From Thomasclavelia spiroformis (lineage in GTDB: Bacteria > Bacillota_I > Bacilli_A > Erysipelotrichales > Coprobacillaceae), in assembly GCA_016901755.1 (NCBI GenBank), contig JACJKV010000010.1:1-64000 (forward strand): a stretch of DNA of 64,000 nucleotides, in the 5' to 3' direction. Positions 45,327 to 55,862 of the stretch are shown one piece after another. A model generated the notes under the pieces. The model was not told the DNA's origin and did no database searches. It saw only the letters and a list, made by a program, of their open reading frames with translations. How positions within the stretch are numbered: the first letter of the stretch is position 1; each line of letters starts with the position of its first letter. Made by a program: the position numbers and the translations under genes.

Positions 45327-46568
45327 ATGGATAATCAAATTACACAACAGTTAAAACAGGCTAAAGGAGCCTGCCGTTTAATGCAGAATACTGATCGTGA
45401 AACCAAGGAAAAAGCGTTAGCATTGATTGCGAAGGCACTGGTGGCACATCAGGATATGATTTTAGAAGAAAATCAGAAAGATGTAGCCATGGCTCAAGAA
45501 AATGGCATCAGTGAGGCGATGGTCGATCGTCTGCTTTTGACCAAAGAGCGTATTGAAGCTATGGCCCAAGATATTTTAAAAGTGATCAAGCTGGATGATC
45601 CTATTGGAACAGTTGTCAGAGAAATACATCGCCCTAATAATCTGATCATCAAACAGATTCGTATTCCAATTGGGGTTATCGGTATTATTTATGAATCAAG
45701 ACCTAATGTCACCGTTGATATTGCTTCATTATGTATCAAGACCAATAATGTCTGTGTATTAAAAGGTGGTAAAGAAGCAATTCATTCTAACCGTATTCTA
45801 GTTAAGGTCATGAATGAAGCTATTGCTGGTATTTTACCAGATCATTGTGTGACTTTGCTGGAAACAACTCAGCGCAGTGATATTGATTATGTGATCAAGG
45901 CTCACGATTATGTTGATGTCGTAATACCTCGTGGTTCGGCTGGACTGATCAACTATGTTGTAGGACATGCTACGGTGCCAGTTATTGAAACCGGAGCCGG
46001 GATCTGTCATTTATATATTGATGAGTATGCTGATTTGAAGATGGCGATTGATATCGCTGTTAATGCTAAAATTCAAAGACCATCAGTATGTAATGCGGTG
46101 GAAACGATCCTGGTTCATGAAAATATAGCTGAACGTTTTTTACCAGCTATGCAGGAAGCTTTTGAAAATCGTGTTCAGTTTTATGTGGATGAAAAAGCTG
46201 TGCAGTATTTACCTGGAAAGATGGCAACTACTCAAAACTATGCCACAGAATACGATGATTATATCTGTAATGTCAAGATCGTTAAGGATGTTGATGAAGC
46301 CATCGAACATATTTATCAGTATTCTACTAAACATTCTGAAGCCATTGTCAGCGAAGATTATGAATTGGCCGACTACTTTATGGACAGTCTGGATTCTGCC
46401 TGTGTTTATCATAATGCTTCAACCCGTTTTAGCGATGGTGGTGAATTTGGTTTTGGTGCCGAAGTGGGAATTTCTACGCAGAAACTTCATGCGCGCGGAC
46501 CGTTAGGCTTACAGGAAATTACTTCAACCAAATATAAGATCTATGGTCATGGACAGATCCGTAAATAA
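45327..46568 (+). CDS. proA: Gamma-glutamyl phosphate reductase
   Basis: 413 residues from the ATG at 45327; the longer frame runs back into proB. 'IPIGVIGIIYESRPNVTVDIASL', 'LKGGKEAIHSN', 'VIETGAGICHLYIDE' with 'PSVCNAVETILVH' (catalytic Cys) and 'NASTRFSDGGEFGFGAEVGISTQKLHARGP' are family signatures. NADPH-dependent second step of proline synthesis. Confidence 0.96.
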   Translation: MDNQITQQLKQAKGACRLMQNTDRETKEKALALIAKALVAHQDMILEENQKDVAMAQENGISEAMVDRLLLTKERIEAMAQDILKVIKLDDPIGTVVREIHRPNNLIIKQIRIPIGVIGIIYESRPNVTVDIASLCIKTNNVCVLKGGKEAIHSNRILVKVMNEAIAGILPDHCVTLLETTQRSDIDYVIKAHDYVDVVIPRGSAGLINYVVGHATVPVIETGAGICHLYIDEYADLKMAIDIAVNAKIQRPSVCNAVETILVHENIAERFLPAMQEAFENRVQFYVDEKAVQYLPGKMATTQNYATEYDDYICNVKIVKDVDEAIEHIYQYSTKHSEAIVSEDYELADYFMDSLDSACVYHNASTRFSDGGEFGFGAEVGISTQKLHARGPLGLQEITSTKYKIYGHGQIRK

Positions 46569-46593
46569 GAGTTTAAGAACTCTTATTTTTTTG
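46564..46593 (+). terminator. Terminator of proBA
   Basis: AATAAGAGTT-TAAG-AACTCTTATT followed by a T-run. Confidence 0.9.
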
Positions 46594-46594
46594 A

Positions 46595-46623
46595 TTGACA
46601 ATAGTTAGTATACTAACTATAAT
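46595..46623 (+). promoter_or_regulatory. Consensus promoter with 20-bp palindromic MarR operator
   Basis: TTGACA (46595-46600) and TATAAT (46618-46623), spacer 17, are both perfect consensus. A perfect 20-base palindrome with arms ATAGTTAGTA/TACTAACTAT fills 46601-46620, the entire spacer and the front of the -10. A bound repressor would block RNA polymerase. The next gene is a MarR regulator. Confidence 0.85.
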
Positions 46624-46648
46624 GTTGATAACTCAAGGAGGTGATAGC

Positions 46649-47116
46649 ATGGCTGATAAGATGAGCTTTGCAGAAATCGAAGAGGTTTTAAACAGTTTTC
46701 GCAAACTTTATAAGACATCGTATGATATCTTTAATCAGAAAGCGAAAAACTATATCATTACTCCGGGACAGTTTCATCTGCTTAATACGATCTTGCATCA
46801 TGATGGTATTAATCAGCGGGAACTGGCTGACATGCTCAAAATAACACCGGCAACGCTTTCGGTCAGAATCAGAAGACTGGAAAAAGAAAATATGCTGGTG
46901 CGTGAGGCGGATATGAAAGATAAAAGAAATTATATTCTTGCGCTGACACCTCAGGGAAAGCAGCTGATCGAGCATTCTTATGAACATATGAGAAAAAATA
47001 TGGTACTGCTTTTTAGTGGGGTTACCAGTGAAGAAATGACCGCGTTAAAATCATGTCTGAGCAAGATTCAGCATAATTTAGACAAGAAGAAGGAGGAAAA
47101 TCATGCTAAAGATTAA
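46649..47116 (+). CDS. MarR-family regulator of ABC exporter
   Basis: 155 residues from the ATG at 46649 with AAGGAGGTGA upstream; the longer frame would begin inside the promoter. The winged helix is seen in 'QFHLLNTILHHDGINQRELADMLKITPATLSVRIRRLEKENMLVREADMKDKRNYILALTPQG' order (about 45-110). Likely represses itself and the two exporter genes through the palindrome at 46601-46620. Overlaps the next gene by 14 bases. Confidence 0.9.
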   Translation: MADKMSFAEIEEVLNSFRKLYKTSYDIFNQKAKNYIITPGQFHLLNTILHHDGINQRELADMLKITPATLSVRIRRLEKENMLVREADMKDKRNYILALTPQGKQLIEHSYEHMRKNMVLLFSGVTSEEMTALKSCLSKIQHNLDKKKEENHAKD

Positions 47117-49331
47117 AAAATATTTACTCAGGTTCTGGCCTTTGATCCTGGTGAGTTTTGCTTTGCTGTTTGTACAGTCGCAATCAGAACTGGCCTTGCC
47201 AGATTATATGAGCGATATCGTCTCGACTGGTATTCAGGCTGGCGGTTTTGACTCGCCAGTTGCAGAAGTACTTTCAGCTGATACGTATGATCATGTCATG
47301 ATCTTTTTGTCAGATCAGGACCAGATCATTTTCCAGGACAGTTACGAAGCTGTTAAAAATAAAGATATTTCTCGTGATCTTAAAGATCTTTATACTAAGA
47401 TCAAAGATCAGGATATTTATGTTTTAAAAGATCTCAGTCGTGAAGAAGAGAGTGAACTGGAAACAATTATGACCAAACCGATGCTGCTTGTCAGTTCCAT
47501 TGATTCAATGGATCCAGACAGTGAAGAATATCAGCAGATGACTGGGAACCTGCCAGCAGGCATGGATATTTATGATGCGATGGCACTGATGGGTCAAGAA
47601 CAGAAAGACAAGATGTTTTCAAACATTGACAGTCAGATGGAAACCATGGGCGAAAGTACCATGAAAATCGCTGCCGGAAACAGTGTCAAACAGGAATATA
47701 TCCGTTTGGGAAGGGATGTTGATGCCATTTCGCATCAGTATATCTTTATTTCCGGATTAAAGATGTTAGGTATTGCCTTGATTGGAACCTTATCTGCGAT
47801 TACCGTGGCCTACTGTTCTTCGCGTTTTGGCGCTGGGGTTGCTAAAAATTTAAGAAAAGATGTTTTTGATAAAGTAGAAAGTTTTTCTAATGAAGAGTTT
47901 TCAAAATATTCTACGGCATCACTGATTACCAGAACAACTAATGATATTACGCAGGTTCAGATGGTTTCGATGATGATGTTAAGAATCATAGCTTTTGCGC
48001 CAATCATGGGGATTGGGGCTTTGATCAAAGCTATTTCAAATTCACCAAGCATGACCTGGATCGTGGGTGTGGTATTGATTTTCATTACGGGAATCATGCT
48101 GGTTACAGTTATTGTCGTTATGCCAAAGTTTAAAATCATTCAGAAACTGATCGATAAGCTGAATCTGACGATGAGAGAGAATTTAAGCGGAATGATGGTC
48201 ATTCGTGCTTTTGGTAATGAAAAACATAGTGAAGACAGATTTGATGAAGCTAACCGTAATTTACGTGATGTCAATCTGTTTGTTAATAAAGCGATGGCTT
48301 CACTGATGCCAATCATGATGTTTATTTTTAATGCTGTGACTTTGGTCATTGTTTATTATGGTGCTAAACAGATTGATTTAGGAAATATTGCGATTGGACA
48401 GATGATGGCTTTTATGCAGTATGCTATGCATATCATCATGTCATTTTTAATGATTGCCATGATTGCTATCATGGTACCAAGAGCTTCAGTGGCAGCTGGA
48501 CGTATTTATGAAGTTATTGCGACTGAACCAAAAATTACAGATCCTCAAGATCCACGTCCATTTTTAAACAGTCAAAGAGGAATGGTAGAATTTAAAAATG
48601 TATCATTCCAGTATCCGGGGGCACATGAAGCGGTATTACAGAATATCAGTTTTAAAGCTTATCCAGGAAAAACAACCGCTTTTATCGGTTCTACTGGTTC
48701 TGGTAAGTCGACACTGATCAATCTGATTCCTCGTTTTTATGAAGCAACGGATGGTGAAGTGCTGGTCAATGGGGTCAATGTTAAAGATGTCAGCATGCAT
48801 GATCTAAGAGATGTCATTGGACTGGTACCACAAAAAGGTGTTTTATTCAGTGGTACGATTGAATCAAATCTGAAATATGGAGCACCTGATATTTCTGATG
48901 AGGAATTGGCTGAAGTTATTGCGATTGCTCAGGCCAAAGAATTTATTGATGAGAAAGAAAAAGGAATCAGAAGTCCTATTGCTCAAGGTGGAAGCAATGT
49001 TTCTGGAGGGCAGAAACAGAGATTATGTATTGCCAGAGCGTTGGCTAAAAAACCAGATATTTATATTTTTGATGACAGTTTTTCGGCTTTGGATTTTAAA
49101 ACTGATGCTAAATTAAGAAAAGAATTAAATAAACTGATTCGTCAGACCAGCAGTACGGTCTTGCTTGTTGGTCAGCGTATTGCTTCGATCATGGATGCTG
49201 ATTCGATCATTGTTTTAGATCAGGGACGCATTGTTGGTCAGGGAACTCATCAGCAGCTGATGGAAAGCTGTCAGGTCTATCAGGAAATAGCTTATTCACA
49301 GCTTTCAAAGGAGGAATTGGAAAATGCCTAG
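47103..49331 (+). CDS. ABC exporter half-transporter A, degenerate ATP site
   Basis: 742 residues. One membrane helix (14-31) is followed by an extracytoplasmic insert of about 170 residues, then the remaining five helices (from about 212) and the nucleotide-binding domain. Walker A 'GSTGSGKSTL' near 528, intact signature 'NVSGGQKQRLCIARAL' near 633, Walker B 'IYIFDDSFSALD' with Asp in place of the catalytic Glu. This is the pattern of heterodimeric exporters in which one ATP site is inactive. The partner follows with an eight-base overlap. Confidence 0.92.
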   Translation: MLKIKKYLLRFWPLILVSFALLFVQSQSELALPDYMSDIVSTGIQAGGFDSPVAEVLSADTYDHVMIFLSDQDQIIFQDSYEAVKNKDISRDLKDLYTKIKDQDIYVLKDLSREEESELETIMTKPMLLVSSIDSMDPDSEEYQQMTGNLPAGMDIYDAMALMGQEQKDKMFSNIDSQMETMGESTMKIAAGNSVKQEYIRLGRDVDAISHQYIFISGLKMLGIALIGTLSAITVAYCSSRFGAGVAKNLRKDVFDKVESFSNEEFSKYSTASLITRTTNDITQVQMVSMMMLRIIAFAPIMGIGALIKAISNSPSMTWIVGVVLIFITGIMLVTVIVVMPKFKIIQKLIDKLNLTMRENLSGMMVIRAFGNEKHSEDRFDEANRNLRDVNLFVNKAMASLMPIMMFIFNAVTLVIVYYGAKQIDLGNIAIGQMMAFMQYAMHIIMSFLMIAMIAIMVPRASVAAGRIYEVIATEPKITDPQDPRPFLNSQRGMVEFKNVSFQYPGAHEAVLQNISFKAYPGKTTAFIGSTGSGKSTLINLIPRFYEATDGEVLVNGVNVKDVSMHDLRDVIGLVPQKGVLFSGTIESNLKYGAPDISDEELAEVIAIAQAKEFIDEKEKGIRSPIAQGGSNVSGGQKQRLCIARALAKKPDIYIFDDSFSALDFKTDAKLRKELNKLIRQTSSTVLLVGQRIASIMDADSIIVLDQGRIVGQGTHQQLMESCQVYQEIAYSQLSKEELENA

Positions 49332-51138
49332 AATGCACGGAAACAGACCACCGGAAAAGGTGAAGGATTTTAAAGGGACATTGAAAAAACTCTTCCAGTA
49401 TTTAAGACCGTATTATCTGAAATTTGTGATCGTTATTATTTTTGCGGTGGGATCAACGGTTTTTACGATCATTGGACCAAAGATCCTGGCTAAGGCAACA
49501 GATAAGTTATCGGAAGGTATTGTGGCAAAAGTCCAGAATACTGGCGGTATTGATTTTGATTATATTGGCATGATCTGTCTGCTGCTGGTTGGTTTATATC
49601 TGATTTCAGCATTATTCAGTTATATCCAGTCTTATACTACTGCCAGTATTTCACAGAAAGTATCTTATGATTTAAGAAAATCTTTGTGTGAGAAGATCGA
49701 TCGTATGCCACTGGCTTATTTTGACCGTCACAGCAGTGGGGATACGCTGTCAAGGGTTACTAATGATATTGATATGATTGCCCAGTCATTGAATCAGAGT
49801 ATGTCACAGATGATTACTTCAACGGTGACAGTCATTGGAATCTTTGTGATGATGTTAACGATATCATGGCAGATGACGCTGATTGCCGTTCTGGTTTTAC
49901 CGGTTTCTTTGTTCGTTATCGTCAATGTGATGAAAAGATCACAAAGTTATTTCGTTAAACAGCAAAAATCATTAGGTGATGTCAATGGTCATATTGAGGA
50001 AATGTATGGCGCTCATCAGGTCGTTAAGGCATTTAATGGTGAAGCGGCTTCTGTCAGAAAGTTTGTTGAGTATAATAATGAATTATATAATTCAGCCTGG
50101 AAATCAAATTTCCTTTCTGGTCTGATGCAGCCACTATCAACGTTTGTTGGTAACTTAGGTTATGTAGCGGTTTGTATCATTGGTGGTTTTTTAGCTGGGG
50201 GACAGAATATTACGATAGGTGATATTCAGGCTTTTATCCAGTATGTCAGACAGTTTAATCAGCCTATCAATCAGATGGCACAGATCATGAATATGCTGCA
50301 AAGTACGGCTGCGGCAGCTGAACGTGTTTTTGAATTTTTAGAGGAAACAGAACTGGAACCAGAAACAGCGTTGGTTCCTGCCAAACAGGTAGCCAAGATA
50401 GAAGGTGCGGTCACTTTTGATGGCGTTAAATTTGGTTATGTTCCTGAAAAAACGATCATTCATCATTTTGATATGCATGTTCATGCCGGTCAGACGATTG
50501 CAATCGTTGGTCCAACAGGAGCAGGGAAGACAACTATTGTCAAACTGCTGATGCGTTTCTATGAACTGAATGAAGGAAATATCTTTATTGATGGTATCAA
50601 TATCAAAGATTTTTCCCGTCATGATCTAAGAAGCCTGTTTGGGATGGTCTTACAGGATACGTGGCTGTTTAATGGTACGATTGAGGAAAACCTAAAATAT
50701 GGTCATTTAGACTGCAGTGATGAAGAATTTAAAAAAGCCTGTGAAATGGCTTATGTCGATCATTTTGTTAATACTTTAGAAGATGGCTATCAGACGGTAA
50801 TTGATGAAGAATCTTCGAATATTTCTCAGGGACAGAAACAGCTGTTAACGATTGCTCGTGCCTTTTTGAAAGATCCTAAGATTCTGATTCTTGATGAAGC
50901 AACTTCTTCAGTTGATACGAGAACTGAAATTCTGATTCAAAAGGGAATGGAAAAGCTGATGGAAGGCAGAACCAGCTTTGTTATTGCCCATCGTTTATCT
51001 ACGATTAGAGATGCCAATACGATCATTGTTATGAAAGATGGCGATATCGTTGAAATTGGTAATCATCAAGATCTGCTGGATAAAGGTGGTTTTTATGCCA
51101 GCTTATATCAGTCACAGTTTGAAGGCAGTGAGATTTAA
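49324..51138 (+). CDS. ABC exporter half-transporter B
   Basis: 604 residues: six-helix membrane domain and a nucleotide-binding domain. Walker A 'GPTGAGKTTIVKLLMRF', Walker B 'KILILDEATSSVD' with the catalytic Glu, but a weakened signature 'SNISQGQKQLLTIARAF' (SQGQ for SGGQ). With partner A this gives one proper ATP site (its own Walker B with the other chain's signature) and one degenerate site, as in TM287/288- or LmrCD-like exporters. Likely exports lipophilic compounds; substrate unknown. Confidence 0.92.
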   Translation: MPRMHGNRPPEKVKDFKGTLKKLFQYLRPYYLKFVIVIIFAVGSTVFTIIGPKILAKATDKLSEGIVAKVQNTGGIDFDYIGMICLLLVGLYLISALFSYIQSYTTASISQKVSYDLRKSLCEKIDRMPLAYFDRHSSGDTLSRVTNDIDMIAQSLNQSMSQMITSTVTVIGIFVMMLTISWQMTLIAVLVLPVSLFVIVNVMKRSQSYFVKQQKSLGDVNGHIEEMYGAHQVVKAFNGEAASVRKFVEYNNELYNSAWKSNFLSGLMQPLSTFVGNLGYVAVCIIGGFLAGGQNITIGDIQAFIQYVRQFNQPINQMAQIMNMLQSTAAAAERVFEFLEETELEPETALVPAKQVAKIEGAVTFDGVKFGYVPEKTIIHHFDMHVHAGQTIAIVGPTGAGKTTIVKLLMRFYELNEGNIFIDGINIKDFSRHDLRSLFGMVLQDTWLFNGTIEENLKYGHLDCSDEEFKKACEMAYVDHFVNTLEDGYQTVIDEESSNISQGQKQLLTIARAFLKDPKILILDEATSSVDTRTEILIQKGMEKLMEGRTSFVIAHRLSTIRDANTIIVMKDGDIVEIGNHQDLLDKGGFYASLYQSQFEGSEI

Positions 51139-51182
51139 AAAAAGATGTATTATTCAATGTTTTTTGAATAATACTTTTTTTA
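51136..51182 (+). terminator. Terminator of marR-ABC operon
   Basis: GTATTATTCAA pairs with TTGAATAATAC around six bases, followed by a T-run. Confidence 0.9.
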
Positions 51183-51304
51183 TGAGTATCATATGTTAGA
51201 ACTGTTAAAGAAAATAATAATTGTGATATTATATGATATTTTTTTCACATTTTTCTTTTCAAAATAATTAAGAAGTGATATATTACTACCAGTGAGGGGA
51301 TATT

Positions 51305-52024
51305 ATGGCGAAGAGAAAACCAAGATATATTTTGATCAAGGAATATATCATACAAAATATTCGTGATGGTAAATATAAAGAAAATGAACAGATTGAAAGC
51401 GAACATACCTTATGTGAGCTTTTTAATGTGACACGTATGACAGTCAGACAGGCTTTGACAGAACTGATCAATGAAAATATCATTTATTCAATTCCTAAAG
51501 TTGGATCGTTTGTCTGTAAGAAATCAAGATTTAAGAGTTTTGATGGATTGAACAGTGTTACTGAAGACTGTGCCAAAAAAAATGAAGTATGTACGACTAA
51601 GGTCATCGAACATGAACTGATTTTAGCCGATGATCATATAAAAAAGGAAATGTCACTGGAAGATGAAAGCCAGGTCTGGCATATTAAAAGAGTCAGATAT
51701 GTTAATGGTGAACCATTGGCTTTTGAAGAATGTTACTGTAATCATCATATTACTGGTGATATTCCATTATCGGCACCAAGTACATCTTTGTTCCATTATT
51801 TTGAAGATGAACTGAATCTGCATATCAGTTTTTCTGATCAGCAGATCGATGCGGTCTTAGCGGGTGAAGAACTGGGGAAATATTTAGAAGTAGATCCTAT
51901 TACCCCACTGCTTAGAGTCTTATCGATTACCTGTTTGCATAGTGGTCAGTGCATTGAATTTGGTTATACGTATTATCGTGTTGACAAGTATACTTTTAAT
52001 CAGGTTGCTTATCGTCGAAAATAA
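51305..52024 (+). CDS. GntR-family regulator, UTRA (HutC) subfamily
   Basis: 239 residues. N-terminal GntR HTH ('YILIKEYIIQNIRDGKYKENEQIESEHTLCELFNVTRMTVRQALTEL' order, 8-60) and a C-terminal UTRA domain ('VWHIKRVRYVNGEPLAFEECYCN', 'VLRVLSITCLHSGQCIEFGYTYYRVDKY'). UTRA regulators sense sugar phosphates or small acids and control uptake genes. No sugar-uptake operon is adjacent, so the target is unknown. Monocistronic. Confidence 0.9.
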   Translation: MAKRKPRYILIKEYIIQNIRDGKYKENEQIESEHTLCELFNVTRMTVRQALTELINENIIYSIPKVGSFVCKKSRFKSFDGLNSVTEDCAKKNEVCTTKVIEHELILADDHIKKEMSLEDESQVWHIKRVRYVNGEPLAFEECYCNHHITGDIPLSAPSTSLFHYFEDELNLHISFSDQQIDAVLAGEELGKYLEVDPITPLLRVLSITCLHSGQCIEFGYTYYRVDKYTFNQVAYRRK

Positions 52025-52075
52025 ATGATTGATTAATTTATTTATTTTGTTATAATCAAGACAAAAAGGAGAGCT

Positions 52076-52537
52076 ATGATGAAATATTTTTATATTGCGT
52101 TTATATCGATGGTTCCTTTGATTGAATTAAGAGGAGCTATACCGGTATCACAAGGATTAGGATTACCTATTATTCCATCATATATCGTGTGTATTATAGC
52201 GAATATGTTACCTGTACCAATTATTTATCTATTTGCCAGAAAAGTGCTGGTATGGGGATGTGATAAGCCTGTCATTGGTGGCTTTTTTACCTGGTGTTTA
52301 GAAAAAGGTGAAAAAGGTGGTAGAAAGCTGCAGGAAAAGGCAGGAAGAAGTTTATTTGTAGCGTTGATGCTGTTTGTTGGTGTTCCATTACCTGGAACGG
52401 GAGCATGGACAGGAACATTGGCTGCCAGTATTTTAGATATGGATTTTAAATCGACGGTTATCGCTGTTATGTTAGGTGTCGTTTTAGCGGGAGTTATCAT
52501 GATGGTCGTAAGTTTTTTAGGTTTTTCTTTAGTATAG
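52076..52537 (+). CDS. Small multidrug-export-type membrane protein
   Basis: 153 residues, four hydrophobic segments. 'SMVPLIELRGAIPVSQGLGLP' with the conserved E-x-R-G-A-I-P and 'GVPLPGTGAWTGTLAASILDMD' mark the Sm_multidrug_ex family (DedA-like fold). Export is an old annotation with little support; lipid-related roles are possible. Start may be either of two adjacent ATGs after AAAAGGAGAG. Confidence 0.85.
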   Translation: MMKYFYIAFISMVPLIELRGAIPVSQGLGLPIIPSYIVCIIANMLPVPIIYLFARKVLVWGCDKPVIGGFFTWCLEKGEKGGRKLQEKAGRSLFVALMLFVGVPLPGTGAWTGTLAASILDMDFKSTVIAVMLGVVLAGVIMMVVSFLGFSLV

Positions 52538-52551
52538 AAAAACCTATTTTT
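52519..52551 (+). terminator. Terminator-like hairpin before cinA
   Basis: AGGTTTTTCT pairs with AGAAAAACCT, followed by ATTTTTC. It overlaps the end of the preceding gene and ends about 15 bases before the next start. Confidence 0.65.
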
Positions 52552-52565
52552 CATGAGGTGAGAAG

Positions 52566-53612
52566 ATGAATGTAGAAATAATTAATGTAGGGACCGAACT
52601 GCTGTTAGGGGAAATCGTTAACAGCAATGCGACATATTTACAGAAAATGTGTCGTGATCTTGGTTTTAATGTTTATTATACAACTGTAGTAGGTGATAAT
52701 CCGCAAAGGCTTCTAGATTGTCTCAATCTGGCTTTTCAAAGAGGGGCTAACTGTGTTATCACGACTGGAGGACTAGGACCAACGGAAGATGATTTGACCA
52801 AAGAATTATCTGCCAGATATCTTGGTTTAAAGATGGTTTATGATGAAGCAGAAGCCAAAAAGGTCAATGATAAATGCTGTTTTGTAACGGGATTAGATCA
52901 GGTTAGTGACAATAATTTTAAACAGGCTTATTTTCCTGAAAACTGTTATGTTTTAGATAATCCCATTGGTACGGCCAATGGCTGTGTGATGTCTAAAGAT
53001 GAAAAAATGATCATCAATTTGCCTGGACCACCTAAAGAAATGCGCTATGTTGTTGATCATGAACTGGTTTTATATCTGGAAAAGTATCGTCAAGAACGTA
53101 TTTATACATATGATATCGTGACCCAGGGCATTGGTGAATCCGCAGCAGCTACTTTAATTGACGATATTGTAAAATCGCAAAAAGAAGTTTCGATTGCTTT
53201 GTATGCTTCTGAGGAATTTGTCAGAGTGCGTTTAGCAGTGAAGGCCCGTGATCAAAAGCAGGCCAGTGAGCTGATGGCTGATACCAGAGCTTTGATCTGT
53301 GAACGTTTAAAAGGATATATTTTAGATGATCATGATCTGTTGAAAGTGATCATGAAGTATGTAGATGGTTTTACGATTTATAATCGCTGTGATTTTAAGC
53401 TGGGAGAGCGTTTTATCAACAATGGGGGAGAAGTGTTTATTCAGTTAGACAGTGAAGTCCATCCTTTAGGTGAAATTGTTCATGTTTTATTAAAATATAA
53501 AGAAAAAGAAATATCGTTTGATATTCCTTTACTGGTTAAAGCCAGTCTTTCTTTACCAAAGCTGGAAGCAAAGCTGTTAAGTCAGATCTATCAGCTAGTG
53601 AAAAGGGATTAA
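52566..53612 (+). CDS. CinA-like protein without amidase domain
   Basis: 348 residues. The N-terminal 250 match CinA's MoaB-like (COG1058) domain: 'IINVGTELLLGEIVNSNATYL', 'CVITTGGLGPTEDDLTKE', 'NPIGTANGC', 'INLPGPPKEM'. The last 90 residues do not show the PncC nicotinamide-nucleotide deamidase motifs that full CinA proteins (about 410 residues) carry. COG1058 domains hydrolyse ADP-ribose, so a NAD-breakdown role is possible. The 3' end overlaps the converging LysR gene by 18 bases. Confidence 0.85.
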   Translation: MNVEIINVGTELLLGEIVNSNATYLQKMCRDLGFNVYYTTVVGDNPQRLLDCLNLAFQRGANCVITTGGLGPTEDDLTKELSARYLGLKMVYDEAEAKKVNDKCCFVTGLDQVSDNNFKQAYFPENCYVLDNPIGTANGCVMSKDEKMIINLPGPPKEMRYVVDHELVLYLEKYRQERIYTYDIVTQGIGESAAATLIDDIVKSQKEVSIALYASEEFVRVRLAVKARDQKQASELMADTRALICERLKGYILDDHDLLKVIMKYVDGFTIYNRCDFKLGERFINNGGEVFIQLDSEVHPLGEIVHVLLKYKEKEISFDIPLLVKASLSLPKLEAKLLSQIYQLVKRD

Positions 53613-54464
53613 TTCAAGAAATTTGATTGATGCAACGGAAAGGCTTTTTCTTTTCAGATAGGCATAGCCTATGCTTCTGGAAGGAAGAGGCTTTTTTAGT
53701 TTCATTTCATAGACTTTTTGATGATCAAGTTCATATTGAGAGAATTCTTTAATGACACAGGCAATGCCTAAATTAGCATGCGTGAATTCTAATAAAAGCT
53801 GATGTGCTCCCAGTTCCATTTCGGGTTTTAATAAGATGCCTTCTTTAGCAAAATATTTATCGATATAGTTTCTTGAATTAGAAGCTTTTTCTAACAGGAT
53901 CAGATCTTTTTGGGCGATTTCCTGATAGGTATAGAGATGATCATCGGGATCTTTAGCGATAAAGATATCGTGAATAGCAAAACATGGTTTGACTTCGATG
54001 CTTTCTTCCTGATAGGGAAGATTGATAAAGGCGATATCGATCTTGCCTGCTTTAAGATATTCGATGGTTTCTAAGGATGTTCCATTGATGACATTGATCT
54101 TGATATCAGGGTAGCGCTGATGAAAAATCTTCAATAAATCAACCAGAAAGTTTTCACAGATGGAATCTCCAGCACCAATGACAAGTTCCCCTGCACTGAG
54201 ATCGTGATGATTTGACAGTTCGTTTTCTACGGAGGTTATCAAAGAGAGAGCTTCGGTAATATTTTTATGGAGAAGCATACCTTCTTTAGTGAGGATCACA
54301 CCTTTGCTTTGACGAATGAAAAGCTGGGTGTTCAGTTCTTTTTCTAAGGCATGGATAGTTTGTGATACTGCTGATTGTGAGATATAGAGATTTTTGGCTG
54401 CCTGAGAGAAAGATAAGGTAGAGGCTGCTTCATTAAAGATTTTATATTGTTCAAGTTTTATCAT
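53595..54464 (-). CDS. LysR-family regulator
   Basis: 289 residues: HTH 'YKIFNEAASTLSFSQAAKNLYISQSAVSQTIHALEKELNTQLFIR' order (6-55) and a periplasmic-binding-like effector domain ('GELVIGAGDSICENFL', 'DIAFINLPY'). It is divergent from purA, and LysR proteins often control the divergent gene, but no evidence links it to purines. Effector unknown. Confidence 0.9.
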   Translation of the reverse strand: MIKLEQYKIFNEAASTLSFSQAAKNLYISQSAVSQTIHALEKELNTQLFIRQSKGVILTKEGMLLHKNITEALSLITSVENELSNHHDLSAGELVIGAGDSICENFLVDLLKIFHQRYPDIKINVINGTSLETIEYLKAGKIDIAFINLPYQEESIEVKPCFAIHDIFIAKDPDDHLYTYQEIAQKDLILLEKASNSRNYIDKYFAKEGILLKPEMELGAHQLLLEFTHANLGIACVIKEFSQYELDHQKVYEMKLKKPLPSRSIGYAYLKRKSLSVASIKFLELIPFH

Positions 54465-54501
54465 ATAAGTCCTCCTAATATCAAATTCATTATATATTAA
54501 T

Positions 54502-54530
54502 TTTACTAATGTTTAAATATAGATTATAAT
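54502..54530 (+). promoter_or_regulatory. Promoter of purA-guaA
   Basis: TTTACT (54502-54507) and TATAAT (54525-54530) are 17 bases apart. It lies in the short divergent gap with the LysR gene. No riboswitch is seen here. Confidence 0.6.
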
Positions 54531-54540
54531 AGGGTTGTAA

Positions 54541-55851
<1,311 letters not shown>

Positions 55852-55862
55852 GGAGGAAAAAC

